Shown here: in pieces, positions 34,425 through 48,249 of the stretch
Position numbering within the stretch: position 1 is the stretch's first letter
How the letters are laid out: each line of letters begins with the position of its first letter
Assembly (NCBI RefSeq): GCF_001949145.1
Contig: NW_019091358.1
Location: 2,857,322-2,921,321 of the forward strand
Direction: 5' to 3'
Length of the DNA: 64,000 nt
DNA from: Acanthaster planci
Lineage: Eukaryota > Echinodermata > Asteroidea > Valvatida > Acanthasteridae
Translations under genes and position numbers: made by a program
Notes under the pieces: model-generated
Databases searched by the model: none
The model's input: only the letters and a program-made list of their open reading frames with translations
Told to the model about the DNA's origin: nothing

Positions 34425-37400
34425 CCCTCTCTAGGGCGAAGACCTTTCCCAAACTGTGCCCTAGAAAGCCTGCTTCTGTTCTGTGTACATTCTTTGCCAG
34501 GCTGCAGTTCCCACCTGGCTCCCAATCCCTTCTCTCCATCCAGCTCGACATCTACCACGTTTTCTAGGTTACCATATTGTTGTGATTTTGCTCCACCCAT
34601 ATTTTTTGTCCCTCTTAGGTGTCCAGCCCATCTCGCTTTTATCCTTTTTGCTGTTACTGATTTTTGTTTGATCCGTAATTCGAGCATTTGTTCTGCGATC
34701 TCTCCTCGTGTATCCAGCCATCATCCGTTCTAGGCTTCTCCGGCTAAAGCACATTCCACGGAAACGAACTGGAATGGCATTATATCATGGTTTACCAGTC
34801 GAATAAATTAAATTTTCTTCCCGATGCATGACTTTTAATGAAGAAGGCAACCAGTTTAAATGTTTGTAAGACTCCTCAAATAAAGAAACCAAAACCACCG
34901 TTTTGATGTCAGAATGCCGATGTTGGGGAGCGTTCTTAATAAATCGAATCCGACTGTGACTTGTACTACACTGTGTTTAATAGGAAACAAAACCCCCATT
35001 TTATTGATTCACATCACTTTCCTGGATACAAATAAAAGCTGCATCAAGCACACTATATCCTCAAAGCTCAACCATCAAAATATCTTCAAACACAGGTGAG
35101 CAAAACTGAAGAGTGAATTGAGCTTGGAGAATAAGAAAATACTCTGAAGTATTGGCCGAGCTACACATTCATGAGGGCAAATTCCTGTCGACAAAATCAG
35201 GATTTTTTTTCTGTCTCACGGAAAAAGACCCTATGAAAATTAAAAGTTCGTTCTGAACATTCTCCAATACAGAGTAAGGACATGTTCCTACAATTAATGA
35301 ATGCATGCACACAGCATCTTGTTCCGCCTCGACAGGGATATTTTTTCAGTTAGATACAATGCAATGCAGAAAACGAGACCGGGATTGCTTTGAGAAGGAT
35401 GCTGGTTAGCGTTACGTGCAAGTGTTAAAAGCTCCTTTGTAATCTTTGTTCCCTCTTTTTTATTCCAGCTGTTGATGAAGCTCTGTATCTCCCAGAAAGT
35501 TACACCACCACGGTCGCACACTTTTAACCAGCACATCTGCTCTTCAAAGAATTGAATTCCTTTTTCGTTATCTTTTTTTTCTGTTATTAAACGATGTTCT
35601 TTGAGAGTTGTGTGTGGCTTGAACAATAAAACTGGTCAGCAGGCGCGTGCAGGCGCGAGAGAGGCCCACGCATAACGTCACGCTTGAACGCAGACAGTCT
35701 GATTTTAAAAAAATCCGATCAGGGCGCTTGACGCTTTAGATAAAACATTGTAAAATGCCTGCAACCAGCAATTAAAAAAGTGCATACTCGATTTGCATAA
35801 AATAACCACTGCCTACCCGGTAAGCGCGTGGTATTAGCCCGAACAGGTTTAAACTTATCGAAGGGTTTGGCTTCAGACATAATGATGAACCTAGTGGCGT
35901 CGTTCAATAACTTTGCTGGTAGTGTGGCTTGTCGCAGATGTGGTTAACAGGTGTGGGTCTTCAGTTCGTTCGCCGTAGAGGCAGTTCGCAGTACCCGCAC
36001 TGGATACTCAGCGATGGAGACGATTACAGACCGATGCCGACTTCGATGAAAGCAAACAAATGCAGAAAAGGACAAGTTGTTACATCATCAACAAAGCAAT
36101 AAGCTGCTCGGGGTGTCCACTTTGTAAAAACATTTACGAAATGCAAATCAAAGACGCTGAGATGGAAATCGATTTGAATTGACGAGTAAAAACTACCAAC
36201 AGAGTCATGAAAGTGGTATTACGGGTAAAAATGGACCATATGACACGTGCAAGTTTATCGTCATCAGATTCGTTTTAAGCACCCGTCTCAATATTTTGGA
36301 GTAATTTGTCGCTTATAACGAGAACGATTGCACAGTCGGTCCATTCTCTCAGAAACGAAGGTTTGGCTCGCCGACTGTGTATTGTATTCTGCAAACAAAT
36401 AGCAAAATCTCAATTCAATCTGTTAGAATTCTAAAATTATTCTCAAATAATGCCCCAACCTTATGTGTCACACACTCTGTCTTTGTTTTAAGCGACTAAG
36501 CGACGGACCCGTTGAATTTTTCACGACGATATTCACTCCTAAGATTTGGAGACCTAAAATTGGCAAACTAAGTTTTTTTTGTTTTAACGAAATGACGACC
36601 TCTCTTCCTTTATGTTTATGCTGTTCTTACTTTTATTGTCTTCAACCTCTATAAGATTTGCTTTTGTTGAAATTGCGAAGTTGTTTCTAAAATGTATACA
36701 TTTTTAGACCGTGAGCGTGCGACGAATTTGTCCAAACAAAAGCTTGCGTGTGTGTGTGACCACGAAGTATTTCCAGTTAGACGACATGACACTCTTTGAA
36801 GGGGGAATTTTTTTAATGCATACGAAAATACGATCCGGGAAAATCGACCGACTTCGAGCACGATTTTCTCAAATGTCAATCTTGCAGCTGTGTGCGCCGA
36901 TTCGTAGCTTCGTTGAAATGGTGAGAGCTCATGTGTGTCCGGGCTATCGGTTTTGGAGTGACATGGGGGACATTTTCGGCAAACTGGCCCCATTCTGGAA
37001 CCTTGGGAGACAATGAAGAGTGAATTACCAAGCCGCTGCCCACGCCTGCATTCACACCATTTCATTTCATTTCAATTATCATGTCAATCAGATTCTCTTC
37101 ATCGAAAAAGCGTGCCCCGGCTCTCTTTGAAATTACACACGATGCATGACTACACCACATTCACTGGAACTGTCCGGCTGTACAATTTGCTGAAGATGAA
37201 ATGTCTGTTACAGAAAGATAAGGGCAACTTTGCTCATATCGATCTTGTTGCTTTGAGTCTATCATAGATCAGAAAAAATGTCTGTATTATAAAAATGACG
37301 TTAAAGGGTACAAACACTTTTATACCCACTTTTTTAACACGATTAATCTACGGCACGCTTGGACATTTGTCTGTACTGAACTGCGGTTAGGAGTGTGTTT

Positions 37401-38271
37401 AATTTAAAAGCAAAGTTCCTTTCCATGGGTTTACTCTTTTCTTTGTGGAAAGCGCTTAGCATTTAAACACACTGCGTTTTCAACATAAAGATCTGAACAT
37501 GTCGTGGATGAAACGTGTCAAAAGTGGATCGTGACAAGAAGTGTGTACAATTATGTTGAAACTATAAGCCCCTTTTAAACACTATACGCAACAATATTTG
37601 CCATTCTGTCATGATTTAAAGCTGGAGCATAACGGATTTCCGACAAGAATAATTCTTTCTGGCACCTTCTAAATCGGAGAGAGTAACAAGGTCACCCATT
37701 GGCCCTTATTTTGAAGCTAAAATCGCTTTTATTTTGGCGTATGCGTGTAGGGTCTAGGAATTCAGTATGGGTTTTAAACAAACACAAAGCGTTTCAGTCG
37801 CCAAACTTTCAGTGATGTTATTCACGCTTTACCTCGTAAATCGTGAAGGTGGCTCGGTTGGACCTCGTTGTATGGTTTGAGCAATATATTATTTCGTTTT
37901 ACATTTCACAGAATTGTTCATTCGAAGGCTGATGAACGCCACCTGATGTTTTATGCGCGTGGTGATTTTTCCGTTTTGTAAGTCCAACAAGCTAAGGAAA
38001 GTTTAAAGTCCTTTGTTACTTTAGGAGCTGAATCTTGCCTGTGTTATAAATGACATCCAGTGTCTTTTTTTTCTAAATTTGCGCGTAACAAAGTGTGCAG
38101 GCGTGGCATACATAGTGTGAACCTCTGCACAAAAGAAGTCCACATAATGTAGAGTACGATGGCGTAGTGTGTGTTTGTTTTACGCCTTGCAGATTTTAAA
38201 GTTGCAGTGTCTAACCTTCCCACATTTAATACGTTGTCAGAACTGCCTTCACGCTTTTCCTTCAATTACCC
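34425..38271. other. Intergenic stretch, nothing recognised
   Basis: Open frames of up to 138 codons occur on both strands (for example 36649-37065 on the - strand and 35294-35626 on the - strand). None shows a recognisable domain or convincing splice structure. Confidence 0.4.
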
Positions 38272-38998
38272 ATTGGGTCGTATAAATATAAACTAGCAAA
38301 TGCTATGAAGTTCAAGCAAACAGCAAAAGCATTTACTGAGAAGTCAAACCAAATAACAATTAAGCAAATGCTTGAATTTGTAGGAATAAAATGTTTCTTT
38401 TACTATTCAGCATCTACTGGTATAAATATTAGCAAATGCTTTATGCTTGTGGCTGACTGCACAGCCGAATGGTTTTGCACAATAGGGCTTCTGTTGTCTG
38501 GCGTACAGACGCACACAGTGCAGCACTGTGCTGTATCTTGAGACCTCAGCATGGCAGATAAGCATGATGACAGTAATTTTGATCACAAAAACCTTGATGA
38601 AGAAAATTGCTCTGCCACTCTCAAATTGGTACAACTGCCTGCATCTGGTTTCTTGAGATTCCCTCCTAAAGGCATTTAGCTTTTCCTTTCGAATGACATT
38701 CATGAACGCTGCCATTTTGAACATTAGTAAATGCTCCTCGTTTTCAAGCTTGCCCTGACCCAGTCTTGAAAAATGTCAAGTAAATACTCCAATTCTGTAA
38801 AACTTACTCATTTTTATTAATACAAAATGAAGCAACTGCTTATTGTTAAGCACAAGCTTAAAGAGTAAAAAGTAAATACTTTTTAGCAATTTCACTAAAG
38901 TAAAAGTGTTTGCTTCATTATTATTCATACAAACACGAGTAAATGCTTCAAAAATGGTAGTAAAAGCAAAGGCTACTTTTTATTCGTACGACCCAATT
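38272..38998. mobile_element. Candidate non-autonomous DNA element with short inverted ends
   Basis: ATTGGGTCGTA at 38272 is matched by TACGACCCAAT ending at 38998. Similarity continues weakly inwards (ATAAA and AGCAAATGCT against AATAAAAAGTAGCCTTTGC). The interior is full of AGCAAATGC, AAGTAAATAC and AGTAAATGC variants in both orientations. No transposase frame and no clear target duplication. Tentative. Confidence 0.45.
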
Positions 38999-41900
38999 TC
39001 TAGGCACTTGATCTTTTCTGGTACTAATTAGACTCCAGGGATGCTACGATTTCACCAAATTCAGCTTCTATCTGAGCAAGATATTTGACTACAACACAAA
39101 AGACGCTTGTCTTATACAACGTAGGTTGTTTCCTGTAATTCAAACAGTGTGCGATTATAAAACGTGCATAACCGGCACGGGCATTCTGCCGATCATCTGC
39201 GAAAAAAAAATGAGGGCTTCCAAAAATATATCACAAACAAACAAACGAAGAAAATATCCAATCCCAAGTTGATTCCGTTGTCCTCTTTGGATTCGAAACC
39301 ATGGTCCACAGGGTTGGAAGGCGAGGAAACTACCAAAGAAGCAACCTTACAAGCACACCATTGTCACTTTATATTGCATCTTATGAATGTTTGATAATTG
39401 TGGAACGATCCCAAATGGCAAGGCGGTGCAGTACATCAGACACAGCCAAAGTGGCGTTGTACGTTGTGATAACGTTTTCATGTGCTTCCATTCGTATGTA
39501 AGTGCTTTATTCAAGGCAGTCTACACATATGTATTATCAAAGATCATATTTGCCCATAAAATACGTGCATGAAAGAGGAAACTTTGATTTTTATGAAAGT
39601 GACGAAATCTTCTTTCCCGCCCGCAGCTATCTCGAGCAGCTTTGATTACGTAACAACGCCCTTAACTTTACCAATCTACATTTTATTAGCTTTCTACGAG
39701 AGATAAAAATCACCCGAAATGACTCGTGGTTGGCCTATTCATTTCAGCCTATTTAAATTTGTCTTATGTCGTATGTAACATCACAAACTGATATAACATG
39801 CTGGCCCCCTATCTATCATTAGTCTATGTCGAGAAATAATGATTTGTTTCTCAATGGACATTTACAAGGCTTTACGTAATCGAATCAGTACGTCCCTATA
39901 GTTCTTTCGTGGGAATAATACACGATGCATAATTTTGTGACATGGAATCTCGCTTACCCCATGTCAAAAAATCCCAGATTTTTCAGTAGAATTCCTGAGG
40001 ACAGATTCTCGGCCAAATATCTCGCACTGATTGCACAAACAGAACTGAAGTTGAGGAAAACCAGCATTCTCTGACAACCTTCTAGCATCTTGGATAGTTT
40101 TTATATTGCTTAGAATCTTTGGATCACATTGAACAAATGGGTGTCATTGATGTGTCCAGCTACACTTAGCGTCAAACAAAACCAGGATAAGTCCCCTTAA
40201 AATAAAGCCTATAGGTGTACCGATGTTTCCCCCTGGCAGTTAAGGTGCGAATTTAATTGGCATTTAATGCCCCATCAGTCTGGGATAAATTACTGGTGCT
40301 TCATCGGTTGGAAGAAGCCTCGCACCTCAGAGATTGCTCAGTCCCGCCCTGAAAACCCATACCAAAAGCATCCCCCTTAGCTCCCTCGCTGGGTTCCCTG
40401 CAGGCCACCTCATTTGCTGAGTACATACTTATTAAGAAGTTGGAAGTCCAGCCGGGCCTGTTGACCGGCTCGTCGCACCCCTCGATGGATGGAATTAAAT
40501 AGATTGCCCCACCCTCGGACCTAATGAGTTTCGTCCCCCGTGCAGGTGCTGTCCTCGCACGCTTCAAGATGACTTGAAGGAGGAAAAATGCAAACACAAA
40601 CGGCCTGGCTCCAGATGAAATCTTCCTAAAGCCCACTGTGCAAATTCAGGAATTCAGTGGAGGCCAAGGACCAGGTCTCTCCACTTGTCGCGCTGGATAC
40701 ACCTGGCTTTTGTCCTTCCTCGGAACGCTGGGGATTTTTAACTGGCACGGCGATGTACAAACACTTCTCCTTCACAACGTGGCCAAAAATCTCCCCAACT
40801 ATTTCCCTCTCGACACGTTGAGAGCGTTTCAAGTGCGACTCCAGGAAAGACTGTTGCGTTAGCAGTTAATTTCTGCTCCCTTTTTCTCCTCAGAGGGAAA
40901 CAATCCGTAAGGTCTAAAGAAAGTCATCCATGTTGTCATTAAGAATTAGTGACTGGACTTTACCTTTTTTTCTCTCCAACAGAGTTGAGAAAACAGTGGT
41001 ATGTCTTTACTGTAGTTGAAAGTGACACATTCCAATTTCTGTAAAACACATGACTTCGATATACCAAAACACAGAGGGTTGTTGAATTATACTATGACCG
41101 CCTATCTACACCGAATTCAGGCATCCATTAATTATATGTTGCAATCTATTTTGTATAATTTCACCACACTAATGACAAGTGTTTGGTTATTATTATTGTC
41201 ATTATTTTATTTGTCCTCATCACAAAGGACAACACAAAAATACACAAAGACACCAAGATGACAGGAGCTGAGAAATTGAACCTAATCACTACTGCCAGCA
41301 GGCACATAGCCCCAAACAACAACAACAACCAAAAAGACAAAGGCATTACAAAAGAAACAATAAACGAAAATCGATATACATCTATACAACATTACAAAGC
41401 CAAACCCAACAGGGAGAAGCAGTTACAAATTAAAAAGATCATTAAAAAGCTAAAGGGGGAACAACGCAATATGAGTTCTATAAACGAATCATTCTGCCGA
41501 AACACTCTGCAGGTTAAGATATAGGTCGTATCATTGGAGGGGGATGGGCCAGGAAGAAACTGGTGGCCGAGTGGAGGTTATCCTTAAGCCCCCAGCAGCG
41601 ATGACTGTCTGCCAAAATGTCAGATGTATATCCCCACGGATCCACTCTATTTGCTCTTCCCAAGAAAAACAACTGCTCAAATCACCCGTTCTTGAGAGCA
41701 AAGCACCATTTAAAACGTTTCCCCTTTTCAAAGTCTTTCCCTTCTCTAAATAGGGGACCTTATTTGCTTGTTTTAATTCCTGGATAGGCCATTTCAGTAG
41801 CTTACCTTTTTTGAAGGAGTGCGTGTCACTCAGGCTCACCTTCCTTGAGTACCATCTGCCTGCAAACACAATGTGTTTGTCCAGTGCTTGTCCGAATTAA

Positions 41901-43560
41901 GGGCAAATGAAGTGTTGGTGTTCGGTAAAGTCCGATTTAATGCGCTTTGTCCTGGCCCGCTGATAATAGGAGGAGGTATGCTGAGCTTGGTTGGAGGATG
42001 GAGAGTCAAGTTTTTGAAGTTTGCAAATTGCAAAATCCTTCAGGCTTTACTCACCCATTGGTAGATCTGATCGAAAGGCTTCAATCATACCCCCGGGAGT
42101 TGTTGTTTGTTTATAATGAAAGAATGACAACCCTACCCACAAGTGTGTATTTTTTTTTATATTTATAGATTTTACACACAATGTCCAATAAAGATTGTAC
42201 GAGGAAATCCTTAATTATTTGCCCAGCCCCATTCCCCCGCCCCCCTCCTGACCCGAAAGTAAGTTTCTGGGTCCAGCCTTTACACTCAGTGTACTAGCTG
42301 TTCTTAGCTTAGTGCATTACGCAACATCGTTTCCAAGGTACACTTCTGAAAACTAGAAGCGGCAACAGCTGTCCCACGATTACCTTGTTCGCTGTTGCAG
42401 TGAGAAATTGATGTGTCGTGTTGATTTTTCCATGTATGTACATGTACATGTACCTGACGTCTGTACATGCACCGTGTCCTATTCTGTATAAAAGCACTTT
42501 TGTTTACTGTGATCAAGGGCAGATTCAGAGGTGCAATTTTTTCGGCGGCAAAACATTTGGATTGTTTTATTTAACCCTTTGCCTTTTGAGGAGCGAGGCC
42601 AAGTTCCTCTGCACGTGAGAAGATTGGAGCAAAATGAAAATGGCGGTTAGGCCTATGTTTGACTGATACGTCAAACTTACTTCAACAATCCCTCACTAAC
42701 CCGTAGCCCATGGGTCCATGGTTTGTTGCAAGGGGCTCGCGGACCCTCGGCGCTTTCGCCCAAAATGTGCACTGAACACGAGCGATCCACAGTCAAGATT
42801 GCATGTCGCCTTGAAGGTTTAAATGTGCGTCTTTCCAATTTGCAATTTAAATATGCCAACAAACCGGTGCCAGTCCCCCTTAACCCCCCCGGGCTAAGGT
42901 ATTTAATTTTTTTTCCTAATTACGCTAATAATGACTGAATAACTGGCCAAATCCAGGAAAGGCGAATGTTTCGGTTTGATGGAGAATCGCTGAAAGGTTC
43001 CGGGTTCACATCTAGTTGGTCAGCGGAGGGTATTGACTGAATACTATGTCAGTTTACCATCCGTAATGAGGTCCTTGAAATTTGAAAAATGTGAGTGGTA
43101 TTGACAACTGTCATTAATGGGAAATAGCAGTTCCAGGAGTCCTTGCACCAGCAAGTCAGCATGAACTATTACACTTGCTTTTTAGCCCATGTAGTATGTG
43201 CTCATAATAACCCCCGCCATCATGTTTCCCTTTTTTTTCATACTTTTAGTCACATCCTCCATGAACAATGAACTCCGGGTTCCATTGTGGAAGGAACGGG
43301 TAGACCACCCTGGCCGACTGATACATTGGTGAGTTCTCAACGTTTCGGCCACTGACCTGTAGCCATCGTCAGGACGTTACAATCACATATAGTGAAGAAT
43401 AACATCCTTTCCTTTATTCCTTTGTCTGAATAACAAAACAATGCTGTGTACTTTTAAGCTACCTGATTTGACGGGGGGGGGTTGCAACACTTTTTTGGTG
43501 AGAGTATAATACCACTGATAGACATACTAAGAGACGAGTAAACTGTGGACTGAAATTAAC
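38999..43560. other. Intergenic stretch with simple repeats
   Basis: No supported exon. Contains a short (GTACAT)n run near 42433-42452 and poly-T/poly-C stretches. Open frames up to 113 codons have no recognisable domain. Confidence 0.4.
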
Positions 43561-43599
43561 AGTGATATGCATATACCCAGCAAGAAATGAGACTGAGGG

Positions 43600-43760
43600 G
43601 TGCCCCCCCCACATGTCCAATCCCTATACACATTCCAGACTATTGTTACTTAACACATCCCCCAAGATGTCTGAAAGGATTTCCCCAGATTCCTTCGAGA
43701 CAATGACCAACACAAAGCGGGGAGGGGGGTTCTCTCTGTCTCATACCTTGCTGCGTATGG
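43600..43760 (+). repeat. Dispersed repeat R2, second copy
   Basis: Reads CCAATCCCTATACACATTCC, AGACTATTGTTACTTAACAC, AGATGTCTGAAAGGATTTCC and ACCAACACAAAGCGGGGAGG. It matches 13970-14115 (opposite strand) and 43985-44115. Confidence 0.75.
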
Positions 43761-43984
43761 ATATGCAGCATTAACTGTTGTATTCGCGACTTCCTCTCCA
43801 TCACATGTGATGAAGTTGTCGTTCTGAATAGCCTAATGTGGGTTTCAGTCAGCGTCATTTTCATTCTTGTCTCAGCGTGTACTAAACTATATTATGCTGG
43901 CACGGCTGTAGACATTTTGTTTGGAGAGCGCACTGTTTTGTCTTCGACGAGCGACGTCACTGTAGCACCCTCGTCCGGGTTAAA

Positions 43985-44115
43985 CTATACCNCACACTCT
44001 AGACTATTGTTACCTAACACATCCCCCCTAGAAGTCTGTAAAGAATTCCTGAGATTCCAATCAAACAATGACCAACACAAAGGCGGGAGGGGGGGTTCTG
44101 TCCGTCCCCTATCTT
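43985..44115 (+). repeat. Dispersed repeat R2, third copy
   Basis: Same motif order as 43600-43760, about 380 bp further on in the same orientation. It includes ACTCTAGACTATTGTTACCT and ACCAACACAAAGGCGGGAGG. It contains the ambiguous base at 43992. Confidence 0.75.
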
Positions 44116-46964
44116 GCTTCAAATGGGTTAAACAGTATCGTCCGCACCCCTGCTGGGATGTTTACAAAAATGGCAATCTGAAATTTCGGTTGAAAGTTCA
44201 CACTAGATCTACTTAGGTAGATGCTGAATAGTGTGCACGGGTGTGAGAGGTGAGGGCGAGAGACGGCACAGCCAGCAGGTAACCTGATGAAGCACTTGTG
44301 TTGTTAGCCGATCTGTTTAACACTAACTTAGTAGCCGCCTCGTGATCCCTGCTTATCCCACAAAACACTTCAGCTGGGCGGGGGAGCCATCAATGTGTGG
44401 CTTGAAACACCCCTTGTCAGCCAGTAAGCATGGGTTTGTCACAAAAGGGACGCGGGAACCACAACCACCACAGGTTGGCTCGTCAATTAAGGTTTGACCG
44501 GTTACGCTTGGTGGACAGATAAATCCACAGAAATCAACAACAATTTCGATCCTGTAGGATATCTCCCATTCCCCTTTTCCACACAAAATTTTTTTCCAAG
44601 ACGCAGAGACATGCATCGGAAGGAAAGAATGATAGACCGATGGAACCTCGATCGGTGGCGTCATGTCAAGTCTGATACAGATAAAATGAATAAAGTGCAA
44701 TTTTGAATCAATGTTTCAGGAATCCAGCGCGATTTGAATGCGCATAGGCCCCTGCAGTTCTTTTTTTCCAGCAGTCAAGTCTAACATCACCAGTCGCAGT
44801 GAGTACGAGACAAAAGAGACAGAAAGAGACAATTGAAGAAATCTAAAGCTGCTAACGTGGAGAGAGTAAAAAAAGGAATTCACCGTCCAAAAAAATTAGC
44901 TCATAGCAAGAATATATATGTATAACATTTCAGGGGAAAAGGTCAGAAAGTGCCAACTGAAATTCGACCACCAAAGTATACATAGATGCGGGTACGTTTA
45001 ACTTAAAAAAAAGCCACAAAGGCTACGTTTTGGTACGAGGAGTGCATAAACATATACTTTTTGGTTAGTGCACGCATGGATTCGGCCTTCAAGAAAGAAA
45101 TAAAAATAAATAGAAATAAGTGATATCAATTTGATTTTGTGTGCGACACGCGTCAGACATTTGACGACTTACCCGCATATTTAACCAAGTAAGTTGTCTT
45201 TTGCTTTGTTTGACTGTTGTTGCTGTTTACTTTATTTAGAAGTTAAGAAAGGCTGTGTATTAAATTTACGTTGTCTCGAAGCTGCCAAAGGGATGCCTGC
45301 TCATAGGTGTGAATCCACAAAATAGATCTGATGGCAGACTTTTATATAATGAAAGATTCACAATACACGGTTCACTGATTGTCATGTGCAAATCGTCTCC
45401 ATTTTTTTTTAAAGTACACGCAGTTTTGTTTGTCACTTCTCATTATGAGCTTTTTCTAAACCTTTTTTAGTTCGTGATAATTTTGGCACGTGCATGTCTG
45501 ATTTGGCGCGGTAATGGAACTGATGTAAACAAAGTTAGTGTACACTGTACAGTAGGCTACACTCCTTCAGTTCCCTAACTATATAACTCCAACTGCACGG
45601 CCACGTCACTCTGGCTGAGTGCCGTCGGTATTACATGGGCGTCCCTCGGCTACTACCCTGTGACTTCTCTGCGCTAAGGTATTTTGGACGCTGCACAAAT
45701 CTGCGGCGCTCATTTGAATAATATTGCCCATTCACAGCAATTTTATTACTTGCGAATCTATTTACAGATGAAACGATTTTCTTGTCAAATTGTAAGCCCA
45801 CAATTTGAAAGCACTGACGATAAAGGGTTGCTCATTTTGGCTCAACATTGAATCCCCAAAGAATAGAACATTCACAACGGCAAAATACCCTAATTTCTAG
45901 CAACGATGAGAATGTCTGCAGCTCTTAAATGTTACGGTACAAGAATTTGATTAATAAGTGGGACATCGATGAGGTTTCTTGTCTTGGTTTTAAAACCAGA
46001 GACAAATTTCTAAAATGGATAAGCTGCAACATTACCCCCGGAAAATGAAGGCACGATATTCTCTAGAAGACTGCCCTTTTTGTCCTGATTTAACTTGTTC
46101 AATCAATTATGATGCATTTCCAGCTGGTTTGTAAGCCAACGTATACTTTGGTGCTAGTCTGGTAGACACTGAATTCTCTTACTTTGGTGCATTTTATGTA
46201 TGCCAGTATATTTTCAGAGCCTCATGTGTTAGAAGGCAAATGTGTGGGGTTTATTAAAGACAATAAAATAAGCATATTTTGTCAAAACAGAAAAACTATT
46301 GTGCTCAATAGTTCAGCGTTCAGTAAATGGTTTGACCAGATTTATTTATCTTGTTTTGTTCAAACTTTTATCAAGGTTTCTTCTTAGTACGTCTTGGGCA
46401 TTTATTTTGCTCAAGGATGTGGAGATCCGAAGCAACTTCGCGGGTCCACTTCAAGCCGCCATCATCATACTAAAACGTAATCTTTCCAGCTATTTCGGCT
46501 ATTTCTTGAGGCAGGTCTGGGAGAAAATAAGGTAGGTACCAGGAATTATTCCAAGTAATCCAACGCTTCAAGTCTCAGGTGTTTTTCTGGGTTCAGTCGT
46601 AAAGATTTACGGCCGGAGGGAGTGAGAGATGGTGGGTGATAAAAAATACACATCCCTGCATGATGTGATTTTTTTCTGCTGTTGTTTTTATTGCTGCCCG
46701 TACATTTCTGTTCAGCATTATTACAGACAAATTTTATTTCTTTCTTATATTTTAGATAAAATGAATTGAAATTTTTGACTTTTCTGTCAATTCTTCTATC
46801 AAAATTATCCTCGGGTTCAAAATTGAGATTTTGGGGAGAAACGAAGGCCAGAACTTAGTTCACGCGTATACATAGAAATATTTTGAAAAGAGAAGTTTGT
46901 TTTACTATATCAAGTTTTGAGCGGTGTGACTGCTCGTCCGATTCTGTGCATGTAGGCCAATAGC
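44116..46964. other. Intergenic stretch, nothing firm
   Basis: A cysteine-rich open frame on the - strand (44353-44700; FCGFICPPSVTG, PTCGGCGSR, NPCLLADKGC) is the only item that looks slightly protein-like. It has no recognised domain or splice partners. The rest is AT-rich non-coding DNA. Confidence 0.35.
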
Positions 46965-47110
46965 GTTTATCCATGGAGGAAGGACACAGAAGGAGTTGTA
47001 ACTCAGGCACTTCAAAACGTCCAATGATGGTCGCCGCCGAGTCTGACGAATAATAGAAAACATTCCAAAAATGCCTTATTGCTGCCTGCATCTTAGCCAG
47101 ACAAGCGGGG
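46965..47110 (+). repeat. Dispersed repeat R1, copy 2, cut by the gap
   Basis: Contains CATGGAGGAAGGACACAGAA, AACATTCCAAAAATGCCTTA and GCCAGACAAGCGGGG. It aligns with 8195-8341 and runs directly into the run of Ns. Confidence 0.7.
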
Positions 47111-47846
47111 NNNNNNNNNNNNNNNNNNNNNNNNNNNNNNNNNNNNNNNNNNNNNNNNNNNNNNNNNNNNNNNNNNNNNNNNNNNNNNNNNNNNNNNNNN
47201 NNNNNNNNNNNNNNNNNNNNNNNNNNNNNNNNNNNNNNNNNNNNNNNNNNNNNNNNNNNNNNNNNNNNNNNNNNNNNNNNNNNNNNNNNNNNNNNNNNNN
47301 NNNNNNNNNNNNNNNNNNNNNNNNNNNNNNNNNNNNNNNNNNNNNNNNNNNNNNNNNNNNNNNNNNNNNNNNNNNNNNNNNNNNNNNNNNNNNNNNNNNN
47401 NNNNNNNNNNNNNNNNNNNNNNNNNNNNNNNNNNNNNNNNNNNNNNNNNNNNNNNNNNNNNNNNNNNNNNNNNNNNNNNNNNNNNNNNNNNNNNNNNNNN
47501 NNNNNNNNNNNNNNNNNNNNNNNNNNNNNNNNNNNNNNNNNNNNNNNNNNNNNNNNNNNNNNNNNNNNNNNNNNNNNNNNNNNNNNNNNNNNNNNNNNNN
47601 NNNNNNNNNNNNNNNNNNNNNNNNNNNNNNNNNNNNNNNNNNNNNNNNNNNNNNNNNNNNNNNNNNNNNNNNNNNNNNNNNNNNNNNNNNNNNNNNNNNN
47701 NNNNNNNNNNNNNNNNNNNNNNNNNNNNNNNNNNNNNNNNNNNNNNNNNNNNNNNNNNNNNNNNNNNNNNNNNNNNNNNNNNNNNNNNNNNNNNNNNNNN
47801 NNNNNNNNNNNNNNNNNNNNNNNNNNNNNNNNNNNNNNNNNNNNNN
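47111..47846. other. Assembly gap
   Basis: 736 unknown bases (N). The gap begins inside repeat R1, so it may reflect a repeat the assembler could not close. Its real length is unknown. Confidence 0.99.
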
Positions 47847-48249
47847 TTTATGTTTCGGGTCACTTTCATACGAATGCCAGTTACACGGCGTAAGTTCGAA
47901 AGATTTGTGTCCCTAGATAGCATCCTTTCTGACAATATTCTTCCTCTTTCTCTTAAAAGGTAAAAACAACATTTCATAGACTTGATTTAAAGGGAATATT
48001 CACACCCGCTTTTGCACAGAACTGAACCCGGTAAGTAGGCCTATGGATCACTTTCGACGGCTCCGGGTACAACACACTCTTCCATTATCCACCTCCATTC
48101 GCCAACCGGCTGATTCTGCCTATATCAGCATCCCATTGCTGTCAATTCTCCACTCTACCCCCTTCACTTTGCTACGCTACCAATTTCTATGGGTCTGGTT
48201 TGTCACATCAGTAATTCCAGCACTCGACGCAGAGCTTAAGGGCTGCATG

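Noticed and set aside
36649-37065. 138-codon open frame on the - strand
   Set aside because: No domain, no splice structure, and a 101-codon frame overlaps it on the other strand; probably chance.
47071-47977. Two long open frames (281 and 294 codons) on opposite strands
   Set aside because: They are open only because they run through the 736 Ns of the gap.
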